34,722 nt of DNA. Source: Anaerolinea sp. (lineage in GTDB: Bacteria > Chloroflexota > Anaerolineae > Anaerolineales > Villigracilaceae). The stretch spans positions 1 to 34,722 of the forward strand of contig JAIFNG010000019.1 of NCBI GenBank assembly GCA_020047815.1, in the 5' to 3' direction. Of the stretch, positions 34,389-34,722 are shown one piece after another. Each line of letters begins with the position of its first letter. Position 1 is the stretch's first letter. The notes beneath the pieces are model-generated. The model had not been told where the DNA came from. It ran no database searches and saw nothing but the letters and a program-made list of their open reading frames with translations. The position numbers and the translations under genes are program-made.

Positions 34389-34637
34389 ATGCCAGAAAAT
34401 TATCGAACAGAAGAATTTAAAGTGGAAGGTGAAAAAGTCATTTCCAAGATCAAGGAAATCTTCCATGAAGGAAATATCCGCAAAGTTATCATAAAGGACA
34501 GGGAAGGCAAAACACTTATCGAAATTCCAATGACCTTTGGCATGGTGGGAGTATTAATTGCTCCTCAACTTGCCGCCATTGGCGCCATTGCTGCATTGTT
34601 GACAGAAGCCACCATTGTCGTGGAAAAAACAGAATAA
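34389..34637 (+). CDS. DUF4342 domain protein
   Basis: An 82-residue protein: EEFKVEGEKVISKIKEIFHEGNIRKVIIKDREGKTLIEIP followed by a hydrophobic stretch (GMVGVLIAPQLAAIGAIAALL) and a short charged end, the layout of DUF4342. The domain's function is not established; the hydrophobic stretch may associate with membranes. ATG 34389 has GGAGG five bases upstream, so the earlier in-frame GTG inside the hairpin is rejected. Confidence 0.85.
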   Translation: MPENYRTEEFKVEGEKVISKIKEIFHEGNIRKVIIKDREGKTLIEIPMTFGMVGVLIAPQLAAIGAIAALLTEATIVVEKTE

Positions 34638-34722
34638 ATTTAAGGGGATCCTGGGGTTATCTGCAAAATATCAGGCATCATCTTGTTGCTTTTTTTCAAC
34701 AAGTCTTGCTTTCCTTAAGGTA

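Noticed and set aside
1..34722. tRNA, rRNA, CRISPR array, transposase, integrase or phage genes
   Set aside because: I looked for T-loop motifs, regularly spaced repeats and typical recombinase motifs on both strands and saw none; short or divergent RNA genes could still be missed by eye.

Overview
This is a chromosomal housekeeping and accessory stretch from a bacterium, most plausibly a Chloroflexota member of the Anaerolineae. I infer this from the protein families present (very long SbsA-Ig/alpha-2-macroglobulin protein, M29 aminopeptidase, DUF2804, DUF4342, GT-C glycosyltransferase operon with GtrA), the AT-leaning mid-GC composition, mixed Shine-Dalgarno and apparently leaderless starts, and single-copy genes such as scpB, rluB, udk and rsmD. 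No sequence search was possible, so the taxonomy is inference. I see no rRNA, tRNA, CRISPR array, insertion sequence or phage gene.

Layout. 255-6146 (+): a giant thioester alpha-2-macroglobulin, closed by a perfect bidirectional terminator. 6280-8107 (-): a single-domain response regulator and an M29 aminopeptidase. 8108-8752: a 645-base gap with no convincing large gene but several inverted repeats and a 16-codon ORF with an ideal ribosome-binding site. 8753-10033 (+): a soluble histidine kinase with an N-terminal cyclic-nucleotide-binding domain. 10159-12227 (-): threonine synthase with a suspect C-terminus, and a TerC-family membrane protein. 12306-19515 (-): a fatty-acid beta-oxidation operon read as tetR - acyl-CoA dehydrogenase (non-catalytic-looking) - acyl-CoA dehydrogenase (catalytic) - FadN-type dehydrogenase/hydratase - thiolase - SCP2 lipid carrier, preceded by a clear promoter and a 16-bp palindromic operator beside the tetR start. 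19787-25078 (+): DUF2804 protein, uridine kinase, cyclophilin, VTT membrane protein, M20 dipeptidase and a CBS-CBS-ACT protein. 25124-26547 (-): rluB and scpB. 26583-28781 (+): two lipoproteins. 28852-34277 (+): a tightly packed operon (UDP-sugar epimerase/decarboxylase, GtrA, small beta-repeat protein, acyl-CoA thioesterase, GT-C glycosyltransferase, URO-D-like protein, RsmD), mostly joined by ATGA/TAATG overlaps, followed by a DUF4342 gene.

How it fits together. The beta-oxidation cluster encodes most of the cycle (dehydrogenation, hydration, second dehydrogenation, thiolysis), probably under autoregulated TetR control. The epimerase, GtrA and GT-C proteins point to building and transferring an activated sugar at the membrane. 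I did not find one clearly new multi-gene system. The best leads are the paired acyl-CoA dehydrogenases, the RsmD whose catalytic DPPY motif reads APPQ, the apparent frameshift at the threonine synthase C-terminus, a recurring leaderless-promoter geometry, and the unexplained 8108-8752 gap.
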